Assembly: GCF_003254155.1 (NCBI RefSeq)
Contig: NZ_QKZI01000001.1
Location: 992,001-1,056,000 of the forward strand
Direction: 5' to 3'
Length of the DNA: 64,000 nt
Source: Psychrobacillus insolitus
Lineage (GTDB): Bacteria > Bacillota > Bacilli > Bacillales_A > Planococcaceae
This document shows positions 25,349 through 33,329 of the stretch, piece after piece. Below the pieces are notes generated by a model that did no database searches, was not told the DNA's origin, and saw nothing but the letters and a program-made list of their open reading frames with translations. Each line of letters opens with the position of its first letter. Positions within the stretch are counted from its first letter, which is position 1. Position numbers and translations under genes: made by a program.

Positions 25349-25603
25349 TTACTCCTCTATGTTCAATACTTCCAATGCAACGTTTACAGTTTCTAAATAT
25401 GCTTCTTCAAACGTGTTATAAGAATCTTCTGGGGTTTCAACTATTTTCAATAATGCTTTTTCATATAGTTCAACCTTATTACGTTCTTCTTTTATCATTC
25501 GTACAGCTTCATTAACGATTGATGAATAACAATTTTGTTCACCTTTTATCTTTGCTTCTATAAGTTGTACAGCTTCATTTTTACTCATTTCTGAGAAAGA
25601 CAT
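25349..25603 (-). CDS. Hypothetical phage protein
   Basis: 84 residues, acidic and helical (SKNEAVQLIEAKIKGEQNCY; EERNKVELYEKALLKIVETP). No known motif. It follows the alpha/beta hydrolase gene by about 30 bases and is in the same transcription unit. Confidence 0.55.
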   Translation of the reverse strand: MSFSEMSKNEAVQLIEAKIKGEQNCYSSIVNEAVRMIKEERNKVELYEKALLKIVETPEDSYNTFEEAYLETVNVALEVLNIEE

Positions 25604-25634
25604 TTTTCATACCTCCTATGTCGCTTTTTGTTGT

Positions 25635-26372
25635 CTACTGCTTCCCAACAAATTCCCGAACGATCTGATTAAACTGCATCGGCTTTTGTATATTCGATAG
25701 ATGCCCCGTATTATTTAAAACGCTTATCTTAGCCTTATGCGCCCACATTTTCGTTACCTGTGCATTGTATAAATAAGGTGTGACGTTATCATTACTAGAA
25801 GCAATAATGTGTATAGGTGTAGACGTGTTGAGCAAAGGTAAATAGTTAATCCCACGAATTGCCCTAGATGATGGTATATACGCTTCTCGGTTAATTCGAA
25901 ATGTTTTAACGGCTTGATGCAACTCTTTTTCTGTTGGTTTGTGCAATGTATTCCACGCGATCTGTGCTATATATTGTTCATCGGATAATTGCTGCAATGA
26001 ATTTTTTCTATCTCGAATCGCTAAGTCAAATGCAAAACTAGGAACATAGCTTGTGGTGTTAGCTAGAATCATGGATTTCACACGTTTTGGCGCTCGACTA
26101 TGAATCTCTTGAACAATCACTCCACCGAGGGACAATCCGCAAAAATGAGCCGAATAAATGCCGTTTTCATCCAACATTTTTAATATGTCTTGTGCGAAAT
26201 GGAACAACGTCATGTTTTCAGTGACTAACGATTCCCCATGGCCTCTTAGTGTCGGAATGAACAACTGGAACTGATCAGACAATTCTTTTTGTAACTCCCA
26301 AGCATTTTGGGTTTGTCCAAGACCATGAATAAAAACTAGTGGCTCTCCTTTACCTATCGTTTGATACTGCAT
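25635..26372 (-). CDS. Alpha/beta hydrolase (moron candidate)
   Basis: 245 residues. Complete alpha/beta-hydrolase signature: oxyanion loop FIHGLGQ (14-20), nucleophile elbow CGLSLGG with S81, acid D195 (SSNDNVTP) and H224 (NTGHLSN), with a small cap domain at about 118-175. It is most like carboxylester or enol-lactone hydrolases. The natural substrate cannot be read from sequence. Such an enzyme has no obvious role in phage growth, and it sits between small early genes, so it is probably a lysogenic-conversion gene. No terminator isolates it. Confidence 0.85.
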   Translation of the reverse strand: MQYQTIGKGEPLVFIHGLGQTQNAWELQKELSDQFQLFIPTLRGHGESLVTENMTLFHFAQDILKMLDENGIYSAHFCGLSLGGVIVQEIHSRAPKRVKSMILANTTSYVPSFAFDLAIRDRKNSLQQLSDEQYIAQIAWNTLHKPTEKELHQAVKTFRINREAYIPSSRAIRGINYLPLLNTSTPIHIIASSNDNVTPYLYNAQVTKMWAHKAKISVLNNTGHLSNIQKPMQFNQIVREFVGKQ

Positions 26373-26403
26373 GTTATACCCCCTATTTGTTGTCTATTGC
26401 GCA

Positions 26404-26805
26404 TTACCACTCGTGCCAGTATGAATCGCCTTTACCATCATCAAACATTTCTAGGAACTGTTTTCTCGTGTACTTTGTTTCTAAATGCTCGTCCGAACAA
26501 TAATAATCTTCGCCATCTTCGATTACATAGCCCTCAATCATCAACTTTTTACAGTGGCTGCAAGTTCGGAAACAATCACAGAAGATGTCAGTAGTAAACC
26601 ATTTTTTACTACCAGTAGGACGCGTGAATATTTCCCCATCGTCTTTCATGACTTGAATTTCTTCTGATGGTCCTTGAACTGATTTACCAACGTAATAAAG
26701 AGAAGCACTATCTTCGCCGCGAGCTGATAATTTACCATCCAAATCTTCTTTTACGTTACCTTCTAAAAACAGTCTTACACGCGTTATAACTTCAATATTT
26801 GTCAT
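26404..26805 (-). CDS. Hypothetical zinc-ribbon phage protein
   Basis: 133 residues. Residues about 74-105 contain CDCFRTCSHCKKLM and YYCSDEHL, giving cysteines spaced as in a zinc-binding module. The N-terminal half is mixed alpha/beta. Start ATG 26805 is preceded by AAAGGAGCAA. Role unknown. Confidence 0.6.
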   Translation of the reverse strand: MTNIEVITRVRLFLEGNVKEDLDGKLSARGEDSASLYYVGKSVQGPSEEIQVMKDDGEIFTRPTGSKKWFTTDIFCDCFRTCSHCKKLMIEGYVIEDGEDYYCSDEHLETKYTRKQFLEMFDDGKGDSYWHEW

Positions 26806-26835
26806 GTTAGTTGCTCCTTTTAATCTTTTTTCAAC

Positions 26836-27246
26836 TCACCAATCGATTTTTACAACAGCTCTAGGATTCTCTGAATAGAATTTCCGAACAGTCATTTCAA
26901 CTATCTGTGCATCATCGTGCCAGATCACTTTGCTTAAACCATCTTTAATTCCTTTTACTAGATTGTCCAAGTCCGGTTTCTTTGTTGGTCTTAGTGCACC
27001 AGATATTGCATAAGCACGGTTTTTTTTGCTCATAGACTTAGGAATTGGTCTATAAATATCTACGAATAGTCGAATTTCAGTTTCAATTAATGCAGCTGGT
27101 GCATGTTCTGCAGCAACCATCTTTACAAAGTGTTTAAAATCCCTTGATTTAATTGGATCTACCGCTCTTGCATGACCGTTTATTGTAGAAAACTTTGGTC
27201 TTTCTTGCGCTTGTATATTGCCTGGTATTTCAAAAAAGATATTCAA
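26836..27246 (-). CDS. rusA: RusA-like Holliday-junction resolvase
   Basis: 136 residues from TTG 27246 (AAAGGAG upstream). The hallmark KKPDLDNLVKGIKDGL (about 94-109) and VIWHDDAQIVE supply the acidic metal-binding residues of RusA, and the N-terminus FEIPGNIQAQERPKF is typical. It cuts branched DNA from recombination and replication before packaging. It lies in the early gene block with ssb and dUTPase. Confidence 0.9.
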   Translation of the reverse strand: MNIFFEIPGNIQAQERPKFSTINGHARAVDPIKSRDFKHFVKMVAAEHAPAALIETEIRLFVDIYRPIPKSMSKKNRAYAISGALRPTKKPDLDNLVKGIKDGLSKVIWHDDAQIVEMTVRKFYSENPRAVVKIDW

Positions 27247-27269
27247 TTCGTCACTCCTTTTATAATTAA

Positions 27270-27286
27270 AGGGGCACGAAGCCCCT
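27270..27286 (-). terminator. Weak hairpin between the zinc-finger gene and rusA
   Basis: AGGGGC/GCCCCT stem with a 5-base loop at the end of the small zinc-finger gene. The following minus-strand sequence is TTTAATTATAA, a poor T tract, so it may attenuate rather than stop transcription. Confidence 0.4.
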
Positions 27287-27453
27287 CAAGCTTTCATTTT
27301 CTCTCTGTATGCTATTTCATCATCTATAGTGATTTGGCGTTTAAGAAACTCCTCTTCCGCTTCGTCATGCTTTTTCTTACAAATTGGACCGTATCCGGTA
27401 TCGATTGACATTTGTGTTTTAAGCGGTCTGTTACAACGTTTACAGATACTCAA
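27286..27453 (-). CDS. Small zinc-finger protein (DUF6011-like)
   Basis: 55 residues from TTG 27453, with GGAGG eight bases upstream. The N-terminus SICKRCNRPLKTQMSIDTGY then GPICKKK carries the Cys pattern of small DUF6011-type zinc fingers. The C-terminus is an acidic helix. Function unknown; such proteins are common in Gram-positive phage early regions. Confidence 0.65.
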   Translation of the reverse strand: MSICKRCNRPLKTQMSIDTGYGPICKKKHDEAEEEFLKRQITIDDEIAYREKMKA

Positions 27454-27464
27454 TTACTTGCCTC

Positions 27465-27617
27465 CTATTTTTCTTTTACTGAAATACCATGTTTGTTGAT
27501 GTTAGGTCGTTTTTCACAAACCCAACCTTCCTCTTTTAAACTAGTAATCTCACCTTTATTCAAATGACCACATATGACTAAACCTCGTTTGAATAGAGTA
27601 GTAATCACGCGAGCCAT
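27465..27617 (-). CDS. Small hypothetical protein
   Basis: 50 residues from ATG 27617, three bases after the dUTPase stop. A short basic protein (MARVITTLFKRGLVICGHLN; CEKRPNINKHGISVKEK). The ribosome site is weak (AGG), so translation is likely coupled to the dUTPase gene. No family recognised. Confidence 0.5.
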   Translation of the reverse strand: MARVITTLFKRGLVICGHLNKGEITSLKEEGWVCEKRPNINKHGISVKEK

Positions 27618-27620
27618 ATC

Positions 27621-28157
27621 CTAATAACCTGAGTTTTGTCGTTCGTGGTTGATTTTGTTCTTCTCGAAGTATGCCTGTTCGATTTGTTCCCATGTGAAGC
27701 CGAGCATTTCACCTAGACCGCTAAACCACTTCACTAATTTCAAATAGTAGTGTTCAACGCAACCGCCATATTCGAAATCATGCACAGATCTAAAAACCCT
27801 CGAAAACTGATCCACTATGTTTTCTTCTTTAAGTGATTCGAATTCTAATGTATAGGCATCCGAGTATATTTCCTCTTCCAACCCAATCGACAAAATGAAA
27901 TGGAGACAATCTACATACTCTTCTAAAAGCGGATTTTTGAAAGGTTCTCCCCAATTTGTTATAGGCGACAATATTCTCGGCTCCTGATTGGAACTCCAAA
28001 ACTTAAATCCTCGCCATTCATTAGCGCACTCTCCAAGCTCGACCTGTAAAGCTAATATCTTTTTAGCTACGCGATCTTCACCTGCATGAGCCGGATGTTC
28101 ATTTTCAATTCTTTCATCCAGATAACCTTGTATTTTAAATAATTCTGCTAAATTCAT
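27621..28157 (-). CDS. Dimeric dUTPase (all-alpha, MazG-like)
   Basis: 178 residues. The all-alpha NTP-pyrophosphatase pattern is present: ALQVELGECANEWRGFKFW (about 33-51, ExxE-type metal ligands) and EEYVDCLHFILSIGL (about 80-94, ExxD). This is the dUTPase_2 family of Gram-positive phages. It converts dUTP to dUMP and keeps uracil out of phage DNA. It overlaps the upstream gene by four bases. Confidence 0.85.
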   Translation of the reverse strand: MNLAELFKIQGYLDERIENEHPAHAGEDRVAKKILALQVELGECANEWRGFKFWSSNQEPRILSPITNWGEPFKNPLLEEYVDCLHFILSIGLEEEIYSDAYTLEFESLKEENIVDQFSRVFRSVHDFEYGGCVEHYYLKLVKWFSGLGEMLGFTWEQIEQAYFEKNKINHERQNSGY

Positions 28158-29134
28158 CGAAAGTTCACCTCCGCCAGTTCATCCGCTTGCTCCACAAATC
28201 CAATATGCTGTTTCATCAACCAAACATTTATTTGACTGGTATGTTTTAACTTTTCAAGCATTGCTTTTAATCGAGTAAGCTCACCAGACTGATTATGATA
28301 ATCGACTTCTAATTTTCGATATTCTCTTTCGTAATCGATTAATTCTTGTATAGCCTTCCTTTCTGCATTTCGAGCGTTTTCAGATGCTTCATTTAATTCC
28401 GATACATTTCCTTGATAAACTTCTAAACTCGTTTCTAATCCCCTGTTTTTTAAGTTTGAATCATGTAATTGTTGTTCTAACTCACTAACTCTTAAAGCTT
28501 CACCACTTGCGAAGATATTTGTTTCTTCTAATTCCTTTTCCAAAGTATCGACAGCATCTTTCAGGTGGGCTGAATCAACTTCCACTGATACAGCTTCATT
28601 TTCAACAGGTTTAATTGGTTGATTAGTCAAACCATTAACACTCTTAAACTGGTACACCGAACCAATTTTCTTGTCGAATTTATCGGCAATCTCTTGATCA
28701 GTAAGGCCTTTTGCTTTCAATTCTTTGTACACAGCTACAGTCAATTCCACTTTGTCAGCCTCCGTTTTCATTAGGTTATTTTTCTTTTTCCAAGCGTTGA
28801 ATTTATTCGAGTGAAAACCATACTCATCTTTTACCGCATTGTCGCTAACGCCTTTTGCTTTCAGTTCTTTATATTTCTCAACAGTTAGCTCCACTGTAAT
28901 TTCTGCACGTTTCGGTCTTTTAACTGTTGGTGCACCAGGTTTAATATTTGGGAGGTTGAGTTTATCCTCGTACTTTCTGGCTTGTCCAGTTTCAAAAAAC
29001 TTAACGATTTTATCGTTATCACTCCAAAGCTCCTCGTCATGTGGCATTACATCTTTCAATGCCATTAAACGATTGCGGTAGACTTTCAGCTTTTCTCTTT
29101 CCTGTTTGAGTTTCTTTCTTTCGTTTGGCGTCAC
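28154..29134 (-). CDS. Protein with duplicated HTH repeats and long coiled coil
   Basis: 326 residues from GTG 29134 (AAGGGG eight bases upstream; GTG 29143 also possible). Two homologous units of about 45 residues near 80-170, EKYKELKAKGVSDNAVKDEY and AVYKELKAKGLTDQEIADKF, look like tandem helix-turn-helix modules. They are followed by a coiled coil (about 195-300: LEKELEETNIFASGEALRVS onward). The layout suggests a DNA-binding oligomer or scaffold in replication, but I do not recognise a described family. Confidence 0.6.
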   Translation of the reverse strand: MTPNERKKLKQEREKLKVYRNRLMALKDVMPHDEELWSDNDKIVKFFETGQARKYEDKLNLPNIKPGAPTVKRPKRAEITVELTVEKYKELKAKGVSDNAVKDEYGFHSNKFNAWKKKNNLMKTEADKVELTVAVYKELKAKGLTDQEIADKFDKKIGSVYQFKSVNGLTNQPIKPVENEAVSVEVDSAHLKDAVDTLEKELEETNIFASGEALRVSELEQQLHDSNLKNRGLETSLEVYQGNVSELNEASENARNAERKAIQELIDYEREYRKLEVDYHNQSGELTRLKAMLEKLKHTSQINVWLMKQHIGFVEQADELAEVNFR

Positions 29135-29136
29135 GC

Positions 29137-29397
29137 TTACCACCCCTTAAACATTGCTGATAATAAATGTTCACTATATGCACCGTGCTTTAATTGTGGA
29201 TTCTTTGAGCATGCTTCATGCCTAACGACTTGCTTGTAGTCTTCGTAACTACGAAACTTTGAAACTACGAATGCGATTTCGTGTGGGTTTTTTAACGTGG
29301 CATCATGAGATGTAATCACGTTAATGATCCGAGCGTTTTCAAGTATTTCCTCTACAGGTTTAGAGTTGTCTTTTTTGAAAGTACCAACACTGCTCAT
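29137..29397 (-). CDS. Hypothetical phage protein
   Basis: 86 residues. Contains EILENARIINVITSHDATLK and FRSYEDYKQVVRHEACSKNP; ends SEHLLSAMFKGW. No catalytic motif. ATG overlaps the stop of the upstream gene (ATGA) and its end overlaps the coiled-coil gene start, so translation is coupled. Confidence 0.6.
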   Translation of the reverse strand: MSSVGTFKKDNSKPVEEILENARIINVITSHDATLKNPHEIAFVVSKFRSYEDYKQVVRHEACSKNPQLKHGAYSEHLLSAMFKGW

Positions 29398-29561
29398 GAA
29401 TTCACCGCCTGTTTAACACTTAGCATGCAGCGTAAAGTGGAGTAGTCTAAAGCATCAAGAATTTCACCTTTTGAACCTTCATGCACTCCAATGCGTTGTA
29501 GATCACCAATGATTATTTGTCTTCTGGATTCTTTTGAGAAAGTAACTTTTTGTCCAATCAT
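29394..29561 (-). CDS. Small hypothetical phage protein
   Basis: 55 residues from ATG 29561, overlapping the previous stop by ATGA. Sequence SKESRRQIIIGDLQRIGVHE with HEGSKGEILDALDYSTLRCM suggests a small helical protein. Unknown function. Present as a tight three-gene coupled series. Confidence 0.55.
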   Translation of the reverse strand: MIGQKVTFSKESRRQIIIGDLQRIGVHEGSKGEILDALDYSTLRCMLSVKQAVNS

Positions 29562-29737
29562 TTATTTTCCGCCTCCCTGTGCATTTCCATAAAAGTGTTG
29601 AATGTTTGTCGTCTTGTGTTTTCCAACAGTTCATACATCTCCCTAGGGGAGTAACCAAAGTCGTTAATGAAAGCAGAAAGCGTTGCTATCAATAGTTGGT
29701 GATGTTTATCATTCAAATCTAATTTCGTTTTTGACAC
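29558..29737 (-). CDS. Small hypothetical phage protein
   Basis: 59 residues from GTG 29737, with GGGGG about 11 bases upstream. Helical (NDKHHQLLIATLSAFINDFG; SPREMYELLENTRRQ). It overlaps the end of the upstream gene by 29 bases and the start of the next by four. Function unknown. Confidence 0.55.
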   Translation of the reverse strand: MSKTKLDLNDKHHQLLIATLSAFINDFGYSPREMYELLENTRRQTFNTFMEMHREAENK

Positions 29738-29879
29738 TTTTAAACCCCCAATTCTTTTTTTCCGCTTCTTGCAACCTTATTTCTAATGTTTCAAGGTTTT
29801 TTCTGTTTTGCGCACGGTCGATAGGCCCTGAGTGTTGGACAAGGAAGAAGCCTTGTCCTGGTACCCATTTACTAGCCAT
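29709..29879 (-). CDS. Small hypothetical phage protein
   Basis: 56 residues from ATG 29879 (GAGGAC upstream; a longer start at 29906 would overlap the preceding gene). Begins MASKWVPGQGFFLVQHSGPI and ends in a helix of alternating K and E. Unknown role. Confidence 0.55.
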   Translation of the reverse strand: MASKWVPGQGFFLVQHSGPIDRAQNRKNLETLEIRLQEAEKKNWGFKSVKNEIRFE

Positions 29880-29880
29880 T

Positions 29881-30096
29881 TTATTTGTCCTCTTTGCAAA
29901 AATCATAAATTGAACGTTCTAAGTTCGTTGGATTCTCAGCTTCATCAAAAATCCACCCTATTCTGCCCACGATCGTATAACATCCAGCGCGTTTTAAAGC
30001 TGTTCTTGCAGGTTTCTCTCCAATCGTAAGATGTTCTTTAGCGATTTCTGCGATAAGTTTTGTTTCCGTAAGTTCTAAAATTTCTTTAATTTTCAT
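29881..30096 (-). CDS. Small hypothetical phage protein
   Basis: 71 residues. TETKLIAEIAKEHLTIGEKP followed by ARTALKRAGCYTIVGRIGWI suggests a small winged or HTH-like fold, but the match is weak. It lies downstream of the recombinase-like gene, ribosome site AAAGGGGA. Confidence 0.5.
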   Translation of the reverse strand: MKIKEILELTETKLIAEIAKEHLTIGEKPARTALKRAGCYTIVGRIGWIFDEAENPTNLERSIYDFCKEDK

Positions 30097-30116
30097 AGTT
30101 TCATTCCCCTTTGTTG

Positions 30117-30977
30117 TTATATAAATTTGTCTACAGTAGAGTCAGCGACTGTCAAATAATGATTTACTAACGTCTGTTTACACTTGATGCCTACTTGTTT
30201 ACTGATTGTCGGAATATCAGCACCCGTTTTGTGCATATCTGATATTTGTGTTTTCCTTAATGTGTATGGATTATGCGATAAATACCTTCGCATCGCTTTC
30301 GTATAACCAATTTCGCTTATCTTTACACTTTCATAACGTCCGCCCTTGTATACACGACCTACAAAATAGTCACTAGGTTTCAATTTAAAGGCTTTTATAT
30401 ACTCCCTTACCGCTTTTACCGCTTCTTGCGTTAAACGCTTGTCGTGCCACGTCCCTTGCTTTTTAAGATAGATACTGACGGCACGACCTTCTAAGTCGAA
30501 GTTTTCTATTTTCAAACGAACCATTTCACTAGGGCGGTTCGCTGTAATCAAGTTAATCAACGCAATTGCTTTTTCTCTCACTGGAAGCTTTTCGATTAAA
30601 ACAATCAACTCTTGCTTATCGGCGACTGGTTGCCCTTCGACTTTTGTTAGCTCTAAAAATTCGGCATCATGATATATTTTCCTCATAGCTCCCAATTCTC
30701 TTGCCACTTCTTTTTCTTTGTCGAACAACGCCCCACACGAGACAGACAAATGTTTGCGAATAGCTGCAAGCCGTCTTTCCCACGTATTCTTTTTGATTCT
30801 TTGATCTTTTAACGATACATACAGGTAATCCAACATTGATTCGATACAATCAGGTTGATCTGTAGCTACGCAATATTCCAAGAATCTACGAATGTCCCCT
30901 TCATATCTCACGGGGATTTCATTATTCTTTTGTTCGATGTGCGACTTTCTTTCTTGTTGGCGTGTGTAGTTGCTCAC
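30117..30977 (-). CDS. Degenerate tyrosine-recombinase-fold protein
   Basis: 286 residues from GTG 30977 behind AGGGGTG. An N-terminal core-binding-like half (20-105) precedes a catalytic-like domain. R148 (ITANRPSEM) and Y274 (NHYL) align with the first Arg and the nucleophile. However the HxxR box reads YTLR (Y238/R241) and the third-box His is I264 (QVGIKCK), so both catalytic histidines are missing. It resembles the SPbeta YopP/YopR group, where an integrase-like fold acts in lysogeny control. Its place next to the replication genes points to a regulatory or DNA-binding role rather than integration. Confidence 0.75.
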   Translation of the reverse strand: MSNYTRQQERKSHIEQKNNEIPVRYEGDIRRFLEYCVATDQPDCIESMLDYLYVSLKDQRIKKNTWERRLAAIRKHLSVSCGALFDKEKEVARELGAMRKIYHDAEFLELTKVEGQPVADKQELIVLIEKLPVREKAIALINLITANRPSEMVRLKIENFDLEGRAVSIYLKKQGTWHDKRLTQEAVKAVREYIKAFKLKPSDYFVGRVYKGGRYESVKISEIGYTKAMRRYLSHNPYTLRKTQISDMHKTGADIPTISKQVGIKCKQTLVNHYLTVADSTVDKFI

Positions 30978-30988
30978 GTTTTACACCC

Positions 30989-31819
30989 CTAAAATTCAAT
31001 ATTTTTAATTCGCTTATCGGATGTAATTTTAAAGTTGATTAAATACGTATCTTTCATCAATCGAGATACTAATTTTTGGTCATACATGCCCTCTAAAGCG
31101 ATTCTTGATAGATTAGTAGTAATGATGGTTGATTTGTTTTGCCTAGCGTTACCGATTGAATAAAGAACTCTTAACGTGAAGTCTGTTGCCTTCTTTACGG
31201 TTCCAGTTCCTCCTGTTTCAGCTCCTAAGTCATCGAGTACGAGATAATCAACATTTGATAACAGATCCACAAAGTAATGTTCCGTGTATTTGCTTTCTTT
31301 GTTGTTGAAACTGTCACGAATTTTAAGCAACATTTCATCAACCGAAATATATAAGCAGGACTTATCTTTATTGCCTCGCTCATTCAAGTTCCGTAGGATG
31401 GACATTGCAAGATGTGATTTACCAACCCCCGGTGATCCTGTTAGCCAAACGTTAAACCTCTCGCCCTGTTGGAATTTTTGATAAGCTTCTGTTGCGCGCT
31501 GCTTATTTGTCGTTTCTTCTTCCGTTAGAGCTTCGTAAGTACCGAATGACACTTCTAGTAACCCTTCATCCTTTAACTCGCTCTTATGGGCAAATACGTT
31601 ATATTCTTGACGATTTAAAGCGTTGATCAATTTGACTGTCTCTATTTGCTCCGATTCCGCATTTAAACGATCACGTTCGCATAAAGGACATTTCATTTCT
31701 CCATCAATGTTCATCAAATGGATTTCTTTTTTTAAATCTTCATGTTGATCACATATCTCAGAAGTTAAGGCCATCTGCATATTGTTTTCCAGCCGCTTGA
31801 TTAGTTCCTTGTCTTCCAT
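30989..31819 (-). CDS. DnaC/DnaI-like helicase loader
   Basis: 276 residues from ATG 31819 (GGAGG eight bases upstream; an upstream TTG overlaps that site). An N-terminal zinc pair (CPLC) near 44-47 is followed by the AAA+ core with Walker A GSPGVGKS (128-135), Walker B DYLVLDDLG (about 188-196) and the TIITTNLS sensor. It loads the host replicative helicase at the phage origin together with the DnaD-like organizer encoded just upstream, whose 3-prime end it overlaps by 62 bases. Confidence 0.88.
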   Translation of the reverse strand: MEDKELIKRLENNMQMALTSEICDQHEDLKKEIHLMNIDGEMKCPLCERDRLNAESEQIETVKLINALNRQEYNVFAHKSELKDEGLLEVSFGTYEALTEEETTNKQRATEAYQKFQQGERFNVWLTGSPGVGKSHLAMSILRNLNERGNKDKSCLYISVDEMLLKIRDSFNNKESKYTEHYFVDLLSNVDYLVLDDLGAETGGTGTVKKATDFTLRVLYSIGNARQNKSTIITTNLSRIALEGMYDQKLVSRLMKDTYLINFKITSDKRIKNIEF

Positions 31820-32609
31820 TTGTTTTACCTCCAAAACTACGATTCGCTACAAAGTTTTTTAATGGTTCTGCATCATTAATGAACTTTCGAACATCTTTGT
31901 CTCTCATTAAGTCAGCGAGAGCATACTTTGTTGTAAACCAATAATCTTCACTGGAATATACAATTGCGTAATTATCAATTGCTTGTACAAGTTGCTCATA
32001 GCTATAATCTTTAAGTCTTGAGGCAATAGCTGTTTTTATGGAACTGTTTAAATTTTTATGTTGAATGATATTTTTAGAATTATAGTGATTGAATAAATCA
32101 CGTATATCTTTATTCTTTATATCTTTTTCTTTATCTAGTTCTAGTTCTAAGTCTAAATCTATATCTGTTTCGTCACGTGACGTCACGCTAACGTCACTTT
32201 GTTGTGCAACAGCTGGTAACTCTAACTTTTTACGCTCTCTATATTTGCGATTACGTTCTGCATTCAACTGTTTAGCACGTTCCATACCTTCAATATTTTG
32301 ATGGACGTCCCAATTTTTAATCCGGACAATCTCGTTATGCATCGAGATCATTCCATATCGTTTAAATGCTTCTAACGCGAGACGAACTACATTTAATTGA
32401 CGATTAAAGATAATGGCCATTTCTTCAACAGTAAGAGCTATATCCTCGTTGATTAAAATGAATCCGTTCGCATTTGTTCTCCCAGCGTAGGTAAGTAGCT
32501 TTATCCAAATGACTAGGATCGTGTCGCCTTCTGGTAAAGCTTCAATCAATCTAATTTTTTGGTTATCAAACATATCTGTTTTAAGTTTGATCCATGTGAT
32601 TTCACTCAT
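31758..32609 (-). CDS. Phage replisome organizer / DnaD-like protein
   Basis: 283 residues. The N-terminal domain (1-115: ITWIKLKTDMFDNQKIRLIE; VIWIKLLTYAGRTNANGFIL) is the phage replisome organizer winged helix. A charged linker (about 120-165) with a D/L/E-rich repeat (DIDLDLELELDKEKDI) precedes a C-terminal DnaD-like region (about 175-235). It binds the origin and remodels it for the loader. The origin of this phage is often inside such a gene, but I did not identify clear iterons. Confidence 0.85.
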   Translation of the reverse strand: MSEITWIKLKTDMFDNQKIRLIEALPEGDTILVIWIKLLTYAGRTNANGFILINEDIALTVEEMAIIFNRQLNVVRLALEAFKRYGMISMHNEIVRIKNWDVHQNIEGMERAKQLNAERNRKYRERKKLELPAVAQQSDVSVTSRDETDIDLDLELELDKEKDIKNKDIRDLFNHYNSKNIIQHKNLNSSIKTAIASRLKDYSYEQLVQAIDNYAIVYSSEDYWFTTKYALADLMRDKDVRKFINDAEPLKNFVANRSFGGKTNGRQGTNQAAGKQYADGLNF

Positions 32610-32624
32610 GATGCGACTCCTTTC

Positions 32625-33329
32625 TTATGGAATACGAATTAATTTCCCTGTAACTTTCGCAACTTCATTTCTAATCAATTCTTCATCACTATTTGAATCC
32701 GATAGATGCAGCAACCAAATTTCTTGAAGGTTCGATAAATCATTAGCCTTTAAAAATTCAATTACATTTTCTAAGCTAAAATGCGACTTCATAACACGTT
32801 TTCTCATGGATGGATGGATGCGACCAGACTCTACATTGGTATCTAGCACCGATTGACAATAATTCGTTTCAATCATGAGGTGTGACAGCCCTTTAAATTT
32901 ATATTTGATGTAATACGTGTCGGTAGCAAACAAGAGCTTCTCACCATCTTCATTGGCTAATAAGAAGCCAAATGGTTCTGAGACATCGTGCTGCACATCA
33001 AAAGGTAATATGGTCCAAGTTCCAACAGTAAATTGCTTTTTATTCTCGACGGTTTTAATACGATGATGATTATCTCGATTAATGGCCATTTTTGTTCCTG
33101 CGCTCATATAACAACGAATGCCAGCCTTTAAAACTCCGTCAATACCTTTACAATGATCTTGATGTTCATGCGAAACCAAACATGCAGCAATATCGGTAGT
33201 TTGAAAGTTTAATTTTTGTTGAATTTGTTTGAATGAAATACCGCATTCGATCAAGATGGGTGTTACCCCATCTGTCACGTAATAGCAGTTTCCTTTGCTC
33301 CCAGTAGCAAGAGTTTTGATTTCAATCAT
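32625..33329 (-). CDS. MBL-fold metallo-hydrolase (YycJ-like)
   Basis: 234 residues with the metallo-beta-lactamase signature SHEHQDH (53-59; H54, H56, D58, H59), FDVQHDVSEPFGF and a final LLHLSDSNSD. It is like the YycJ/WalJ hydrolases. It shares one base with the recT gene end and belongs to the recombination module, so it may act on DNA ends as the nuclease partner. That function is inference. Confidence 0.8.
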   Translation of the reverse strand: MIEIKTLATGSKGNCYYVTDGVTPILIECGISFKQIQQKLNFQTTDIAACLVSHEHQDHCKGIDGVLKAGIRCYMSAGTKMAINRDNHHRIKTVENKKQFTVGTWTILPFDVQHDVSEPFGFLLANEDGEKLLFATDTYYIKYKFKGLSHLMIETNYCQSVLDTNVESGRIHPSMRKRVMKSHFSLENVIEFLKANDLSNLQEIWLLHLSDSNSDEELIRNEVAKVTGKLIRIP

